In this document: positions 5,223 through 6,786 of the stretch, piece after piece
Numbering within the stretch: position 1 is the stretch's first letter
Layout: the number at the start of each line of letters is the position of its first letter
Source of the DNA: C00003060 sp964440795
GTDB lineage: Bacteria > Desulfobacterota > Desulfobacteria > Desulfobacterales > C00003060
DNA: 6,786 bases
Assembly (NCBI GenBank): GCA_964440795.1
Contig: CAYTTQ010000115.1
Coordinates: 1 to 6,786, forward strand
Reading direction: 5' to 3'
Position numbers and translations under genes: made by a program
The notes under the pieces: model-generated
Seen by the model: the letters and a program-made list of their open reading frames with translations, nothing else
Database searches by the model: none
Told to the model about the DNA's origin: nothing

Positions 5223-6584
5223 ATGGAATTCAAAGTGACCCATTTGGGCGGGGAGAGATGCGTCACCGGTTCTTGTCGGCTGATACAAATCCGCGGCTGC
5301 AATATTCTTGTTGATTGCGGGATGGTGCAGGGGCGAGATGTCTCCGTGCCCATTGAGCAGTGGCCGGTAAAGCCCGACGAGGTAGACTTTATTTTTCTCA
5401 CCCATGCGCACATCGATCATATCGGGTTGCTGCCGACATTGATTCAAATGGGATTTGGCGGGGAAATCATTTGCTCCCACCCTACCAAAGCCCTGCTTGA
5501 ACCGATGCTCGACGATGCCATGCGCTTCGATACGACGGCGCCCTCTGAGAGGAAAACAATCGCGGAAAGCATCGATGCGCTATCCTGGGGCTTTGAGTAC
5601 GGGGAATCGTTTGGCTTGGACAAGAAGATTGTTTTTGAACTGGGTTGCGCCGGTCATATTTTGGGCTCTTGTTTCATCCGTTTTGAAGATCAAAAGGACG
5701 GTGCGGCAATAGTCTTCTCCGGAGACTTGGGAAACTCCGACACCCCTATTTTGAATGATCCCGCAACCGCAGGCAGGGCCGATATCCTGTTTTTGGAATC
5801 GACTTACGGCGATCGATGCCACCACGATCGGGCCCAAAGAGTGGACCGGCTGGCCCGGGTTCTCGATCACAGCCTGGCCGACGGCGGCAAGGTCTTTATC
5901 CCGGCCTTTTCACTGGGTCGGACACAAGAAATTTTGTACGAGATGGACCGCATATTCACCGACCCGGAACACCGGCGTCGGTTTCCCCGGTTCGCCGCCG
6001 GCGCCCGCCCCCCGGTCTTCGTCGATTCCCCCCTGGGGCTGAAGATCACCAGGATCTATTCGGCGCTGAGAGATTTTTGGGATCGAGAAGCCAAAACCTT
6101 GCTGAACCAGGGAGATGATCCGATTGATTTCGAAAAACTCTACGCTGTCGACAGATACACCGACCACGGGATGCTCATGGATATGAACGGCCCGGCGGTC
6201 ATCATTGCCGGCAGCGGCATGTGCAGCGGCGGAAGGATTGTCGACCATCTGGTTGCAGGCATCGAAAGGCCGGAAAATGATATTCTTTTTGTGGGATATC
6301 AGGCCGCCGGCACGCCGGGGCGGGCCATTCAGGAATATGCCGGACGCAACGGGGTCGTGCGGTTGGACGGAAAGGCGTGTAAGATACGAGCCGCCACGCA
6401 CACCTTGAGCGGATACTCAGCCCATGCGGATCAGAAAGGCCTGTTGGATTGGTTGGAGCGGATGCCGCAAAAGCCCGGCCGGATCGAATTGGTCCATGGA
6501 GAACCGAAGGCACAGAAAGTGTTGGCGGAAAAGTTGATCGAAAAGGATTATTCTATTCAAAGAAGGGATACAGATTTGTCTTGA
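5223..6584 (+). CDS. Beta-CASP MBL-fold RNase (CPSF-73/Ysh1-like)
   Basis: A 453-residue metallo-beta-lactamase-fold protein with beta-CASP and RMMBL parts, the group of bacterial and archaeal relatives of CPSF-73/Ysh1 (TTHA0252-type) that cut RNA with two zinc ions. Metal ligands are HAHIDH (61-66), His145 in CAGHILGS and Asp168 in SGDLGN. The beta-CASP part has LESTYGDR (191-198) with the motif A Glu192, FIPAFSLGRTQEILYEM (225-241), and GSGMCSGGR (330-338). The RMMBL end carries GYSAHAD (397-403) with His401 and then IELVHGEPKA (421-430). All visible ligands are present, so it looks active, and the length is usual. There is no KH domain, unlike archaeal aCPSF1. No signal peptide, so it is cytoplasmic. 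ATG at 5223 begins the first strand directly. The ribosome site is weak, AGAAGG 12 bases upstream. A TATACT box at 5139-5144 lacks a good -35. It is convergent with the gene at 6641, and the substrate RNA is unknown. Confidence 0.88.
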   Translation: MEFKVTHLGGERCVTGSCRLIQIRGCNILVDCGMVQGRDVSVPIEQWPVKPDEVDFIFLTHAHIDHIGLLPTLIQMGFGGEIICSHPTKALLEPMLDDAMRFDTTAPSERKTIAESIDALSWGFEYGESFGLDKKIVFELGCAGHILGSCFIRFEDQKDGAAIVFSGDLGNSDTPILNDPATAGRADILFLESTYGDRCHHDRAQRVDRLARVLDHSLADGGKVFIPAFSLGRTQEILYEMDRIFTDPEHRRRFPRFAAGARPPVFVDSPLGLKITRIYSALRDFWDREAKTLLNQGDDPIDFEKLYAVDRYTDHGMLMDMNGPAVIIAGSGMCSGGRIVDHLVAGIERPENDILFVGYQAAGTPGRAIQEYAGRNGVVRLDGKACKIRAATHTLSGYSAHADQKGLLDWLERMPQKPGRIELVHGEPKAQKVLAEKLIEKDYSIQRRDTDLS

Positions 6585-6608
6585 AGAATGGTCCTGATCG
6601 GCGATCCG

Positions 6609-6634
6609 CCAGACCAGGGGTTGACCCTGTCTGG
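6609..6634. terminator. Hairpin between convergent genes, no T-run
   Basis: CCAGACCAGGG (6609-6619) pairs with CCCTGTCTGG (6625-6634), giving a ten-pair stem with one bulged C and loop GTTGA. It begins 25 bases after the MBL stop and ends seven bases before the stop of the minus-strand gene. Neither strand has a T-run after the stem, so it may act as a two-way block or protect 3' ends and is not a classic intrinsic terminator. Confidence 0.4.
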
Positions 6635-6640
6635 TAAAAA

Positions 6641-6786
6641 CTATTGGAATAATCGTCGCGACGGAACGGCCCAGATATCCGGAGAAGCGATTCGGACAAC
6701 ACGGTTTCCCCGATAGATGAGCAGCCCACCCTTCCAATCGGAACCGAGCGCCTCAGCTATGCCCTGCATCGGCCCAACATCATTTT
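6641..6786 (-). CDS. C-terminal end of a DUF4143-type ATPase (partial)
   Basis: The minus strand is open from the window edge to TAG at 6643-6641, giving the last 47 residues of a protein. The reading includes QGIAEALGSDWKGGLLIYRG (7-26) and then SPDIWAVPSRRLF (34-46). AAA_14/DUF4143 ATPases end in just this way: a helix, a 'gg.v.Y.G' strand, then a hydrophobic strand close to 'iwAvP...l' as the last element of the nuclease-like domain. The ATP-binding part would lie beyond 6786 and cannot be judged. The end is unlike that of the complete ATPase at 3654-4979, so it would be a different subgroup. It is convergent with the MBL gene, 56 bases apart, with a shared hairpin between them. Assignment rests on a short stretch, and it could instead be the tail of another PD-(D/E)XK-type protein. 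Confidence 0.6.
   Translation of the reverse strand, partial: NDVGPMQGIAEALGSDWKGGLLIYRGNRVVRIASPDIWAVPSRRLFQ

Overview
The window reads as an accessory stretch of a bacterial chromosome. Moderate GC, VapC-type addiction genes, DUF4143-type ATPases, a broken insertion sequence and short dispersed GC-rich repeats would fit an environmental Desulfobacterota-like genome. That placement is only an inference from style and gene mix, because no phylogenetic marker is present. The left part (roughly 1-2600) looks more AT-rich than the right-hand MBL gene, judged by eye and not computed.

Layout: 1-189 holds the tail of a decayed open frame of unknown function. 214-312 (minus) holds the first 32 codons of an IS1595-type transposase, with ribosome site and start still intact and folded into a hairpin. 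448-1620 (plus) is an intact FAD-dependent oxidoreductase of the L-2-hydroxyglutarate dehydrogenase/oxidase family. 1628-1743 and 2627-2759 are two direct copies of a dispersed repeat that bracket a type II toxin-antitoxin operon on the minus strand: Phd/YefM-like antitoxin 2299-2550 and PIN-domain toxin 1875-2297, with a strong sigma-70 promoter at 2586-2614. 2760-3653 is mostly non-coding wreckage containing a two-ended fragment of an AAA_14/DUF4143 ATPase (minus, about 2949-3221) and GC-rich hairpins. 3654-4979 (minus) is a complete AAA_14/DUF4143 ATPase whose promoter places the transcript start at or next to its ATG. 5223-6584 (plus) is a complete beta-CASP metallo-beta-lactamase-fold protein of the CPSF-73/Ysh1-like RNase group. 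6641-6786 (minus) is the C-terminal end of what appears to be a third DUF4143 ATPase, running off the window and convergent with the MBL gene.

The genes do not form one pathway. The oxidoreductase and the MBL protein look like independent transcription units, the toxin-antitoxin pair is a self-contained operon, and the rest is mobile or selfish-type DNA. The points most worth a second look are the apparently leaderless ATPase promoter with a duplicated 14-bp upstream motif, the repeat-bracketed toxin-antitoxin cassette, the transposase start hairpin, and three DUF4143-type ATPase loci in different states within about 4 kb. I found no CRISPR array, tRNA, rRNA or convincing new multi-gene system.
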